Origin: Trichobilharzia szidati
Lineage: Eukaryota; Platyhelminthes; Trematoda; Strigeidida; Schistosomatidae
Assembly: GCA_944472155.2 (NCBI GenBank)
Contig: OX235273.1
Coordinates: forward strand, 2,515,204 to 2,579,203
Direction of reading: 5' to 3'
DNA length: 64,000 bases
The position numbers were made by a program, and so were the translations under genes. Shown here piece by piece: positions 33,118 to 43,865 of the stretch; positions within the stretch are counted from its first letter, which is position 1, and each line of letters opens with the position of its first letter. Under the pieces are notes generated by a model, which saw only the letters and a program-made list of their open reading frames with translations, did not search any database and was not told the origin of the DNA.

Positions 33118-36100
33118 TTAGGTACGTAACTCAAAGGGGAAAGAAACAATATCACGAATTTTCAGTATGTGGCAAACTGTTTCAAGACTGTTTTCAGAGA
33201 AATATTTATTTACTAGATAGGTGAATCGTTGTATTGTGCAGCTATTTTTGATTTCACTTGGCAAGAAGTTCCACGTTTGCCTATATTTGACTGTAAAGAA
33301 TTTGGAACGAGATTTCGTTCGACAAAGAATATGACTTAGAGAAGACCCATTGCTTCGTAGTTCATACGTCGAAGAAGTAAAGTTAAGGTTATTATTGAGG
33401 AAGTATACTATTCCTTTGAGGATTTTAAAAAGGAGAATGAGATTAAGTCGGTGGCGCCTGAACCAAAGGGGTTCGATCTTAAGAGTTGTGCAACGATAGT
33501 TGTAGGGAACTTTCAGACTTGTTCCTAGGATTCTACTTGTAAATCTCCTTTGTACACTTTCAATGTTTAGTCTGTCCTTAACAGAGGTGCTGTCTAGGAT
33601 AAATGGACAGTACTCAAGGAGGGACCGTATGTGTGTTTTATAAAGTAACATTTTAGATTCTTGTGTTTGAAAGTTGTGAAATATAAATCCAAGTAATCTT
33701 CTGGCTTTAGAAACTTGGTTGGTGACATAGAGAGAGAATTTAAAGTCAGCGGAGTAACGAAGCCCGAGGTCAAGTACAGAAGGAAAGATAGTGATAGGCT
33801 TGTCGTACATAGTTATGTGTGATGTGATACGTAAGCGAGCTGGGCATAACAGTCCACACTTCTCCACGTTGATCTGCATCATCCACGACTTACACCATGT
33901 CTCAATATCATCAATATCCGATTGGATTTTATGAGACAGATTTGTCATTTCTTGGGTGGTGCTGTAGTAGACTATCTTCAAGTCGTCGGCATATAAGAAA
34001 GGTCTGCCGTGCTTTATAACATCACAGACGTCATTTAGGTATATTAGAAAGAAGAGAGGTCCTAGTACACTACCTTGAATCACGCCACTTGATATAGGAG
34101 TGGTACTGGAAAAAGTGTCGTTAATCTTAACAGACTGGGACCGACCACACACAAATGAATTGCACCACTGTCAGAGATTGCCAGATATACCGTAAGCCTT
34201 AACTTTTTGCAGGAGTAAATTATGACATACTTTATCGAAGGCCTTCTTAAGATCAATATACATAATGAGCACAACGAATTTTTGGTCTGTAAGTCCAGTT
34301 ATAAAATCGAATAGTTCTAAGTGGCAAGTCATACATGACCTGGAATTTATAAAGCCATGCTGAGAAGGTGTTATGAGGTTTTCAGTCAATAAGAAGTCTG
34401 TGATTTTGGAACTGATTATCTTCTCAAGTATCCTTGACAAGACAGACGTTATACTGATCGGCCTGTAATTCTTTACATTATATTTTGAGCCGGATTTAAA
34501 TCTAGGAATAATATATGTCTGCTTCCATTTAGAAGGATAAACTCCATTCACAAGGGACGTTGAGAATATCTTAAGCAAAAGGAGAGGGAGATCAGAGCCA
34601 CCATTTTTTAGGAAGGATGAGGGAATAGAGTCAGGTCCAGGAGTATTGGAGAATTTCAATGAACTGATTGCACTTTTTATAACATCAACAGGCAAGCATA
34701 TATTCGACAGTGTTTTTTCTGTTACCGAGTCAAATTCGATGCATGCGGAAATATCGTGCGTGTATGAGTCAGAAAAGTGCTTGTTAAAGAGTTCGGCTAT
34801 GCCTGCATCATCCTTAACAGCAACATTATTATGAGAAATGTAAGGAATGTTGCCTTGTTTTTGTTGCAGTCTTTTTTGGAAGAGTTTACATAGAGAGCTA
34901 ATTTTGCAACTACTTTTAAGGGCGACAAGTTCTTCTTTGTAAATTTTACTGGCATTATCTGATCTGATTTTATCATATACCTTTAGGATGCTAATGAGCG
35001 AGGAGAAGTCCATAGATTTATTATAGGTTTTACGGAGTCTTCTTAGCTTATTCCTGGTAGCAATCGGTATATATAGTTGATTTACACGGTTGCCTTTGGA
35101 TGTATACCAAGGGATAGATTCGTTGAAGCAAACTGAAATGTTGGAGTAGAAACTGTCAAGGACAGTATCAATGTCTGCCGAGGAGAAAAAGGTATTCCAG
35201 TCTTGGCAACGAATAAAAGATTGCGTTGTTTCCCACTTAGCCTTTGAAAAGTCCCTGACTTTTACTGTCCGACGACGGTCTTTGCCTGACCCATTTGCTG
35301 CTAGGTTAAAGGTAGAAATGACCGTGTTGTGGTCGCTACCAGGGATTAAAGGCCCAACTCGAGTGCTGACGGGAAGGATGTTGTGTGTGAAGATTAGATC
35401 CAAGCTGTTGGATTTACGTGTGGGGTGATTCACATTTTGTGTCCATCCATAGAATTCAACCGAATTTATAAAACGATCAGTGTATTTAGGAACATTTAGC
35501 CTATTCCACTGGATACCAGGCATGTTAAAGTCGCCAGCTATTATTTTATAGTCAAAATTTAGGGAGGAGACGTGTTCGAAAATTTCACACAAATGGTTCG
35601 TTGTATTACTATCAGAATTGGGCGGGCGGTATATACATCCCAATAAAAGTCTTGTATTGAAGTTAGTGTTGAGTGTAACCCATACTGCGTCTGTAAGTGA
35701 GCAACCCAAATCATCAACTTCTACAGCGTGGAATTTGTTGCTAACAAAGATAAGACAACCACCACCACGTCCTTCTTTTCTGCCATGTCTAAAGTGTGTG
35801 TATCCTGGTGATTCTAACAGTCTGTCATTGAAGTCAGATGGTAACCAGGTCTCAGTAACTAACAGTACTGAGGGCATACAAAGTGAAAGTAAGGAGTGAA
35901 GATACGGAATTTTATTGCAGATGGAACGAGCGTTTATAAGGAAAAGAGTAAATGATCTTTGATCAGTGGTAAGGGCTGAGGCAAAGTGAAGGAAATGATG
36001 ATGTGATTCAGCTGAGGTTAAATGAAAATTAGATGATAGTCTGACCGGTACATCGAGTGTTCGGTCCATAAAGCCTTCATCGTTTTCGTTAAGGTTCTGT

Positions 36101-36198
36101 GAAAAAGAAGATGGTTTCCATGGTAGATCACTCAGTTCACGATCGCATGGAGATAGGCATACGGAAACTGGGGTATCCTGGGTGTCTGAAGAGGGCAC
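33118..36198 (-). pseudogene. Element E ORF2: endonuclease-RT with a single premature stop
   Basis: The two open pieces (34171-36198 and 33118-34152) are in the same frame and separated only by TGA at 34168-34170. Otherwise the protein would run about 1,027 codons. The endonuclease shows LINARSICNK, TETW, GRGGG, AGDFNMPG and GSDHN. The RT shows NYRPISITSVLSRILEK, YIDLKKAFDKV, SGVIQGSVLGP and YADDLK. The frame is -1 to ORF1 and open upstream to about 36289. The first ATG in frame is after that overlap, before the endonuclease. It is inactive unless the stop is read through. Confidence 0.9.
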
Positions 36199-37952
36199 AT
36201 TTGAGAGTAAGGAAACAGACTGTTTGACATCAGGTTGATTGGTGGCATTACTGCCGGGTGCGGAAAAGAGAAAAAATGGTGAGGGGATTGGTTAGTTGGA
36301 AAGTTGTAAAGACTGTTTTGGTGTCGGGGGAGTGTGTTTCTGGGGAAGTAGCATTTACTGGGTGGATCCCCAAGCAGGCTATGCTGAAAGTTTAGGCGAT
36401 TGAGTCCATGTGGCTCTGCACCAGGAATACGGGCATAGTTAAATTTGGTATTACGCAGCCTCATAGTAGAAGTTGGGTAGCTGCAACTGGTTGTATTAAA
36501 ATGGTTAGGAAAAGAGAATGAGATAGGTTGACTAGTGTCAGTTCTATTTGATACCATAGACGTCCTTTTGGGAGATTTAAGCGTATGAGTAATAGGAGAC
36601 GCTGAATCAGGCTTGATGGAGTGTATGCCAGGCATAGGAATTTTGTTCCTTACATTTTTACTCAGAATCTTAGAGCCAGATGTGAAGATATTACAAGGGT
36701 TTTCGATAGTTCTAGCATGGCGAGTGAGATTTTTATTGATATCTTTTGCAGCAATTGAGTGCTTTTTAGGTTGTTTAACAACTGGAGAAATACTAGATTT
36801 AGTATTGGTAACCATATCAAGCTTCATTTTAGGGTCACTAGGTGGAGGGCTTCTTTTAAGGTTTAGGTGGTGTTTTGTATTGACATCAGTGGGGCCGGTT
36901 GTATCCTTTTGGTGATTTATTTCATCTGCTGGGATACTTTGTTTGGCACGACGCTGGATTGGTGTCCTGTCGTGAATAATACGTACATTTTTAAAGCTAC
37001 TTGCTTTCCTAAAGAGATGCTGGTTATTTACGAAGCGACTAGCATCCACAATGCTATTAAACTCGAACATTATTGGACAAGATGTATTAGCTGAAGATTT
37101 ACGCAGTCGTTTGCAGGTACAATGGGAATCTGGTATTTCGCATGCCTTTAAAAGTGCGTTTTTCAGTGTTTTAATGTTCGTACTGTCGGGCACATTGAAA
37201 ACAATTGCATTATACATGCACTTAACCCGCTTGATCACTTCCGTGGAAATATGGTCTATAATTCTCTCACAAGACTGTAGCGTATCATAGTCAGGATAGT
37301 CAGCAGGCTTTATCAGATACCTAAGGGGTAAGAGATCATGGACTAACGGAAGGATGTTTGTGCTATCCAGGCTATTGGATTGGTTGGATGTGTTTTGCGT
37401 AGGCAATGAGCAATTTGTTTTTTCAAATTTGGCATTAGGTTGGTGTCCATGGGTCACTGATGACCGATGGAAATTCTTGCGATGGGGGACTTTATCGTTA
37501 ACAGTAGCGGTGGTGCTGCATTCTGCCCTCTGTGCCGGCATATGTGTAGCCTGCTCAAAAGCATCCAATTGAATGGAACTAGATGACAGTAAATCTGCCT
37601 GTGTATTGCAATGATTATCAAGGTCAACGTCTAAGGTTACTAAGCATTTGGGGGAGTTAACATTTCTTTTGACACAGTCAAAAGATTTGATATTAGTATG
37701 TATCGATGATAGTGAGGCCACATGTGTGTTCGGACCTTCTGACTGACAATCCTGAGTAGGGTAAATGGAGGGTGTATATTCAACCACATCAGAGGAGCCA
37801 GTGTCAGGCTTTTTATTAACAGCCAGTGTGACTTGGTAAGAGTCCAAAATGCTTGGCTCACAACCTGTACTATTGTAAATATCCCTGATAAAATCATTTA
37901 TAACGCAAGAAGGTGAAGAGGTAATGATATCCGAATTTGACATATTTAACAA
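36132..37952 (-). CDS. Element E ORF1: RNA-binding chaperone
   Basis: The protein is 606 residues long. The N-terminus is acidic/serine-rich. An RRM-like region occupies about 240-340, recognisable from AIVFNVPDSTNIKTL, CPIMFEFNS and the VRIIHDRTP strand shared with family C. A long basic, proline- and serine-rich tail follows. ORF1 overlaps ORF2, which lies in the -1 frame, from about 36289 to 36132. Confidence 0.85.
   Translation of the reverse strand: MLNMSNSDIITSSPSCVINDFIRDIYNSTGCEPSILDSYQVTLAVNKKPDTGSSDVVEYTPSIYPTQDCQSEGPNTHVASLSSIHTNIKSFDCVKRNVNSPKCLVTLDVDLDNHCNTQADLLSSSSIQLDAFEQATHMPAQRAECSTTATVNDKVPHRKNFHRSSVTHGHQPNAKFEKTNCSLPTQNTSNQSNSLDSTNILPLVHDLLPLRYLIKPADYPDYDTLQSCERIIDHISTEVIKRVKCMYNAIVFNVPDSTNIKTLKNALLKACEIPDSHCTCKRLRKSSANTSCPIMFEFNSIVDASRFVNNQHLFRKASSFKNVRIIHDRTPIQRRAKQSIPADEINHQKDTTGPTDVNTKHHLNLKRSPPPSDPKMKLDMVTNTKSSISPVVKQPKKHSIAAKDINKNLTRHARTIENPCNIFTSGSKILSKNVRNKIPMPGIHSIKPDSASPITHTLKSPKRTSMVSNRTDTSQPISFSFPNHFNTTSCSYPTSTMRLRNTKFNYARIPGAEPHGLNRLNFQHSLLGDPPSKCYFPRNTLPRHQNSLYNFPTNQSPHHFFSFPHPAVMPPINLMSNSLFPYSQMCPLQTPRIPQFPYAYLHAIVN
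36270..36276 (-). promoter_or_regulatory. Candidate -1 slippery heptamer in element E
   Basis: T TTT TTC lies in the ORF1 phase required for -1 tandem slippage, inside the ORF1/ORF2 overlap. The only downstream structure I see is a 4-bp GGCA-GTAA-TGCC hairpin after a 14-nt spacer, much weaker than in element D. Confidence 0.5.
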
Positions 37953-38411
37953 CTGTGTCAGATCAGGGGAAAGTGTAGTGCCATGCTGTTAAGGCTTGCT
38001 AGATTTATGTCTTTTGCTGAAGTTTTCAGCCGATAATGAAGCACGACGCTTCGATAGCTTAACTGGCATTTTGTATAAATTCAATACAGAACTGTCGGAC
38101 TGCAAGTATATGAGACTTAGGTTGTTTGATTTTAAGTCAAAACAAAAGACAAGTGTAATATGGGCACTGAGAGTCAGATGCTCGATGTGGTAATACCTTA
38201 ATCAGTAATCTGAAACAGTAAAAGTAGCAAGGATAATATCCTGTGACTATAAAGGTAAGTTCAGATATAACACAAATATTTCTATTTGTATTAGTAATCG
38301 GTGACACTAGGGATATATCCTGAAAAGTGGGAGTACTACACAGAATAATAAAAACGAAAACCACGCGGAAAAAAACGACAAACTTCGAACGAGGCGCGAT
38401 TATTCAATTAT

Positions 38412-41069
38412 GTGTCCAAAACGTGTTACTTACTCTCGCGATTATTTAAAATGTTTTCAATGGATAATTTACGAGTATATAATAACCTTAAGAAAAAGCA
38501 TCATGGTGGGTGGCAAAGATCCTTAAAGTGTACTCCAATGCATCAGATGACTGTTCCTGTGATTATGAGCACTAATTGCAGGTCATTATCGAACAAGATT
38601 AATCACTTGGATTCTCTATTATATTCAAATATTTATCGTAATGCAGGTGTAATAACGCTTCAGGAAACTTGGCTACACGACTCATATGATGATAATTTAA
38701 TCTTACTAAATGGTTTCAATATGTACAGACAAGACCAAAGTAGTTCAAGGAAGAAGCGAGGCGGCGGTGTTGCTACTCTTTTCAATTCTCAGTAATCTGT
38801 TGCCAACAACGTCTGTTTCAAATTCTCAAATGATAATATTGACTGTATAACCGTCAAATGTCGACCTAAACACCTATCTAAATACAAATTCATTTATATC
38901 ACCAATATTTATATCACACCTTGTTGTAGCATTTCAGAATTATCTATGCTTGCTGATGAATTCACTACTCTCGCTGCCGCCTCTTTTGGTAACTCCCTGT
39001 CCATAGTGACAGGTGATTTTAACTCATGTGACTGCAGCTTTCTCACAGTGATAGGTCATGAAAATGTTGTTAACTTTCCCACCAGACTGGATAATTCCCT
39101 TGATCCTGTATTTATCAATGACTCCGGAATATACGAAGCTCGTAAAAGAGCTCCACTGTTTAACTCAGATCATTGTATTGTACGGGTTTTACCTAAAATT
39201 TATGGAAAATTACATAAGAGAACTTTTTCACACCTTTCCAAGAAAACTGTACATGGATTTTACTCAATGGAGAATGTTCAGAACCTCAGAAGCATGCTCA
39301 AAGACACAAAGTGGGACCTGCTTGATGTAGACTCTCTTGATGACACGATCTCTAATATTACAAGTTGTCTCAAATTTTGTCTTAGAACCTGTTGTCCCAG
39401 AGAAACGCTCTTCATCAGATTTGACCGTTTCTCCTCTCCTCAACTTAAAAAGCTTGGCAGACAGAAAGAAAAATTATATAAAATGAAGGATAATGCTGGT
39501 TTGAAAAGAACTAACATCCTAATAAAGTCCGAAATGCACAGATTGAATTCAGTTTACAACCAAAAGTTCATATGCTGTAAAAATGTGTCTAACATATGGA
39601 AACTTTTCAAAGAAATTACTGGTGGTAAGCAGATGAACATTATTCCTAATTCCCTTGATGTTTCCAAACTAAACAAGTCCTTCATACATTCTCCCACGAA
39701 TGCCAAACTTTCTAGTGTTACAAGTGTTAATGAAACCTGCTTCCCTGGTTTTATTACAAATGATGTTCTAAAATGTCTCCAGTCTCTGAACCCTTATTGT
39801 GGCCTGAATCTAGATGGTTTGCCAAGTGTTATCCTTTAAAAGTGTGCAGATATCCTGTGTTATCCTCTCATGGACATATTTAACGAGTCTTTTTCCAAAA
39901 TTGTCGTGCCAGCCGTTTGGAAGGACATTAAAATTGCACCTATACTTAAGTCGTCTACTGCAACATGTTTTAAGTTCAGACCCATTGCTATTACTTCCCC
40001 TTTTCTAAAAGCTATGGAAAGTTGCTCTCACTTAATCTTCAACCTTCACTTAAAGTCTTTAAAGATCCCAAACACTTCGCCTACAAACACAGTAGAAGTA
40101 CTTTAGATGCAGCTGCAGTCTTGTATCATAACATTGTCTCCAGCTTAGACAAGAGGGCTAAATTTGTTCGCTGCACCTTCCTATATCATACATCTGCTTT
40201 CGACTCAGTCGTCCACTTCATTGCTTACTGAGGCTGGTGTCCCTCAAGGCACTGTCCTTTCTCCTTTTCTGTTTTCTTTCTTCTTGCATGACTTGCCTCA
40301 CTCCGATGAAATGAACTTTGTTAAGTATGCCGATGATCTAACTATTTCAATGTCTGTTAACTCTCAACTTGACTGTATTAAGATGAACAACTTTCTATCA
40401 GAAATTAGCAAATGGTCTTCGTCTAACGGCCTTAAACTTAATCCTTCCAAATGTCAGACTGTTAATTTCAGTTTCCGATGTAAACGAAAGTTAAATGAAG
40501 CCGTTGGTTCCTATGATCCTTGCGAAATCGATGATACTGATATAGAAAGCAAGTCTGAAGTTAAGTATCTTGGATTAGTTCTCTCTTCTGACCTATCTTG
40601 TTCTTCTCATGTCGTAGCGATTTCTAAGAGAATATTTCGTTTGACTTTTTACATTAAGAAGTTGAGGCACTCAGGCATAACCCAACCACTCCTCTTACAG
40701 TTTATCAACTCATGTATTTTACCTATTCTTCTTTACTGTTCACCCTTATTCTTTCCTGGATTGCTAAAAAAGGACTATGTCATACTTCGTAGAACTCTGA
40801 AGACTGTCAGTAGGACGAGTGGTATCCCATTAGGCCATATCGTTGGCATTGTCACCGACAGGCATTTGATGTCATGCAACAGATTCGCTAGAGGAATTTT
40901 GTCAGACTCTGAGTACCCACTCTACCAGCAGCTCCAACCTTGTGTCTCCTCAGGTAAAACAACAAGTCTTTTCAGAAGACTTTATGCGCGTACGTCTAAG
41001 TATAAAAATTCCACTATGCCATATTTAGCACGTACTTATGTGACGAAAATAGTGTCGGAAATGAACTAA
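38412..41069 (+). pseudogene. Element F ORF2, disrupted
   Basis: In-frame stops occur at 38793 and 39837 with otherwise continuous frame. A frame change follows near 40060. Between 40215 and 40232 the sequence jumps from motif A (TSAFDSVVH) to just before motif B (GVPQGTVLSP), a deletion of several dozen codons of RT palm. The active site YADDL and the C-terminal domain remain open at 40164-41069. It cannot be active. Confidence 0.82.
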
Positions 41070-41510
41070 CTAACCTTCTTAGCACCACTAAATAGACCAT
41101 TTCCTTCAACCTTAAAGCATCATACTTTATTGTTATTGAATGTCTTATATTTATAATCCTCTCAATTTTTCGTAAGTGTGGACATAATTTTAAGCTGTAT
41201 TATGACTGTTAACTTTGTATTTCACCTCACTATACCATATCAACAGAACATTAGACCCAATCATCCATAACATGCTAAAGTTTCCGAACTGAATCGACAA
41301 TACCGTTTGAAACAAACTCACTGTTATTAGTACTTATTATTATATCTAATAATTATGTCGTAAATGTGGACAAATTCCTCCGATTAATTTTTGATTTAAT
41401 TTTTAATTTTAATTATATACACTTTGAGTAAATCGGATGCAGTATTGTGACAAATGCTGAGAATTCCATTCTGTATTATAAGTACTGTTTTTGGAATAAA
41501 GTAAATTATT
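38412..41510 (+). mobile_element. Non-LTR retrotransposon F (decayed)
   Basis: This is a fourth, more distant family. The endonuclease start is readable at 38560-38795 (STNCRSLSNK, QETW, RGGGVATLF), and the RT follows. The 3' UTR ends near 41510 with an A/T-rich run after AATAAAG. It lies head to head with element E. Confidence 0.8.
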
Positions 41511-41884
41511 ATTATTTAAACACTTCGTCAAGTTGTACATTAAAGAAAGACAATTTGAAAATGCATTTTATTCCATCAATGCTGAGTTACAAATGATGAG
41601 TTTTCCCCAGACGTCCAGATATTGCAAGTGCATTCTTACGGTCGTAAACAACTATTCAGTCCATTTAGAGGTTTTGCATTGAATCCTAAGCTGTATTCAA
41701 AAGAGAGGAAAGTTAGTTATGAATTGGTGAGGAACAAGCTTCAACGTCTTTGTTATTTTGTTATTTTACTTCGAATCCAACCATAGGCGGTAAGACTACT
41801 CCCCAAATTCCAATGATATTATTGTTAAATGTGTCATTATAAGAGCTAATCATATGACCGTGAAAGGGAAAGTTACTAACTAAA
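41070..41884. other. 3' UTR of F and unassigned sequence
   Basis: The F 3' UTR probably ends near 41510. Nothing is recognised from there to the R1 fragment. Confidence 0.5.
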
Positions 41885-42030
41885 TAAATAAATAATAGTA
41901 TATTCTCATTTTGTACATGAGGGACGCCAGTTTACAGGCATCATCAATATGATAAATTACATATACGATTAGTAAACATATTTAATAATAGTAATTTAAT
42001 AAAATACATTTTTTCCTACCTGTGTAGGAC
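41885..42030 (-). repeat. Dispersed repeat R1, copy e (3' part only)
   Basis: Only the tail and the GACGCCAGTTTACAGGC region are present, followed by sequence matching 20240-20290. Confidence 0.75.
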
Positions 42031-42837
42031 AAGGTAAGCGACAGAAAGCCATACGAGGTTAAATATACATCTAACAAATCATGGTTGAAGTAAGACTGAT
42101 ATGGACAGAAACATGTAAGTGGATGTCGAACCTCGGGCGTTCAGTTGCTAATCAGGTAAATGAACATAAGAAATTAGGCTCAAGGGGGTTATACATTTCC
42201 GCGTTCTACCATTCGTACATCCGCTGTTACCATCCCAATCAAGCAGTAGACATAAACACCCTAGCTTCAGGGAAACTGCTAACAATCATGTGTTCTGTGG
42301 GCATGTCATACTCGTGTAAATCTATTAAACAGGGTCACATTTTTCTGTTTGTCACATCTGATCGCTTCAGAATGACAGAATTAAGTAGACATCTTGAGTA
42401 GGATGTTTCGAATATTTCCGTAACCCCCATATTCGACTTCTATTTGAAGTAAATTTATCACAAACAACTTTGCAAATAGAGGCGTTACAGCTTTATTCAT
42501 TCAGCGTAACTTCCTTTCAGATTGCTGTCTGAAGTATCTGACCAAATGCACCATATGAATCCAAGATAAGATGAATGATTGGGTTAATTTTCAACGTTCA
42601 CATATATTATCAGCAGTACGTGTTTGAATCACCGTTGCTTTACGAAAACGAAATCTCAGGTGAAGCCATCACGTCTAGAGAAGTTGCCTCCTACATCTGG
42701 TGATGTTAAAACCAAACTTGACATTTTTCCCTCTAGTCTGCCAGTTTTCAGTGTGGCAGTGAAACTGTATGAGGAATTGCAACAGAGTTAACAATCACCA
42801 TAACAACACTAATGGTACCAAGCTTTCAAAATGAATA
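42031..42837. other. Unassigned sequence
   Basis: An open frame of 106 codons (42081-42401, plus) has no recognisable domain. I see no support for calling it a gene. Confidence 0.45.
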
Positions 42838-43015
42838 GCGTCGGTGGCACAGCGGTTGGGACTCTCGCCGACCATGCACATGGTCCGGAGTTTGACCCCC
42901 TTCCGACGCACACCTGATATCTGTGGTCGGCCTGCGAAATTTGGGCTACCGATATCATATGCTGAAAATTCCATACTCGTACCAAAAATACTGTGTGGCT
43001 TCAAGTTATAATAAA
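42838..43015 (+). repeat. tRNA-derived SINE, family S1, copy a
   Basis: The first 72 nt (42838-42909) are tRNA-sized, with a perfect 7-bp acceptor stem (GCGTCGG / CCGACGC) and a consensus A box (TGGCACAGCGG). The B box is degraded (AGTTTGACCC). The tail (ATATCATATGCTGAAAATTC and onward) matches that at 46133-46190. Confidence 0.75.
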
Positions 43016-43865
43016 AAATATGTATTTCAGAATATCGTTACTAACACAGCAACGTGTGAACTTACTGTCTCAAATGACAACGTAGTTCATTTATTCTTAT
43101 TTTGAATTCGTCGGTATCGAATGGATCTCGTGACCAAAGGCGTTCGGCTACTGCAGCACCATCAGGCCTTTTAAAGTATATAAATAAAGTGAGAAGAATA
43201 TATATTTAAAACAATCAACAGTATGAACTTTCTGACCATCTCCCTCAAGGCGACTGAATTCCTTGTAATTATACGGCCAGTGTGTATGAAAAATGTGTGT
43301 GTTGAATTCTGTCACCGTTTTGGCGATGATGAATTAGGATTAATGAAGCAGTGAGAATGAAAGATTCATGTTTACCGATAGCTCATTATTACTTTTCTCG
43401 TTGACCACACTGCCGCTTTTAATAAACGGATGCTACAAAATATTTAACCATAGTGTGGTTGTCAACAAGGAGATTTGCGCTGACTGAGTGGACGGAAAGA
43501 TTCGCGATGCCAGTTAGAATCGTTATGCGGATACGACACTTCCACATAACTGACTCACTTATGACCGTTTTCTTCACTATGATCTCAAGTGTGACGAGTA
43601 AATCGGATCTAACTAAATTCCAAAATATTTCAGGCAGTCAAATGAACCTTTGCATGGATCTGTGCACTTCGTCCGTACACCACTCCTCATAATATTTATA
43701 TTCACATTCCATGAAATCATTCCCACTCTATTCCAAGATAATTTCAGCTTCATTTATGCACGAGCACGTCTTCGCACTAATGAGAGTACATCTTCATTCA
43801 TCATGAAAGTTATCTGTGAATGAATCATTTTCAACGTTTCTAATAAAGTAGACATCACAACTTAC
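43016..43865. other. Region downstream of the last detected GH20 exon
   Basis: The missing C-terminal exon of the hexosaminidase-like gene was looked for here, since the reading frame needs one base to complete a Trp codon. No matching exon was found. Confidence 0.5.

Larger units (their letters stand above)
33030..38400 (-). mobile_element. CR1-like non-LTR retrotransposon E (near-intact)
   Basis: This is a minus-strand element with an intact ORF1 and an ORF2 broken by only one nonsense codon. It is related to families A and C at protein level but clearly distinct. The ends are approximate. The 5' end lies close to the 5' end of element F, which runs the other way. Confidence 0.85.

Noticed and set aside
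34150..34172. A frameshift splitting element E ORF2
   Set aside because: The two halves are in the same frame. Only a TGA separates them, so it is a nonsense mutation.
42081..42401. A protein-coding gene of 106 codons
   Set aside because: No domain, no splice context and no second copy with a conserved frame were seen.
42838..42909. A functional tRNA gene
   Set aside because: The B box is degraded and the sequence continues into a repeated tail, so it is a SINE head.
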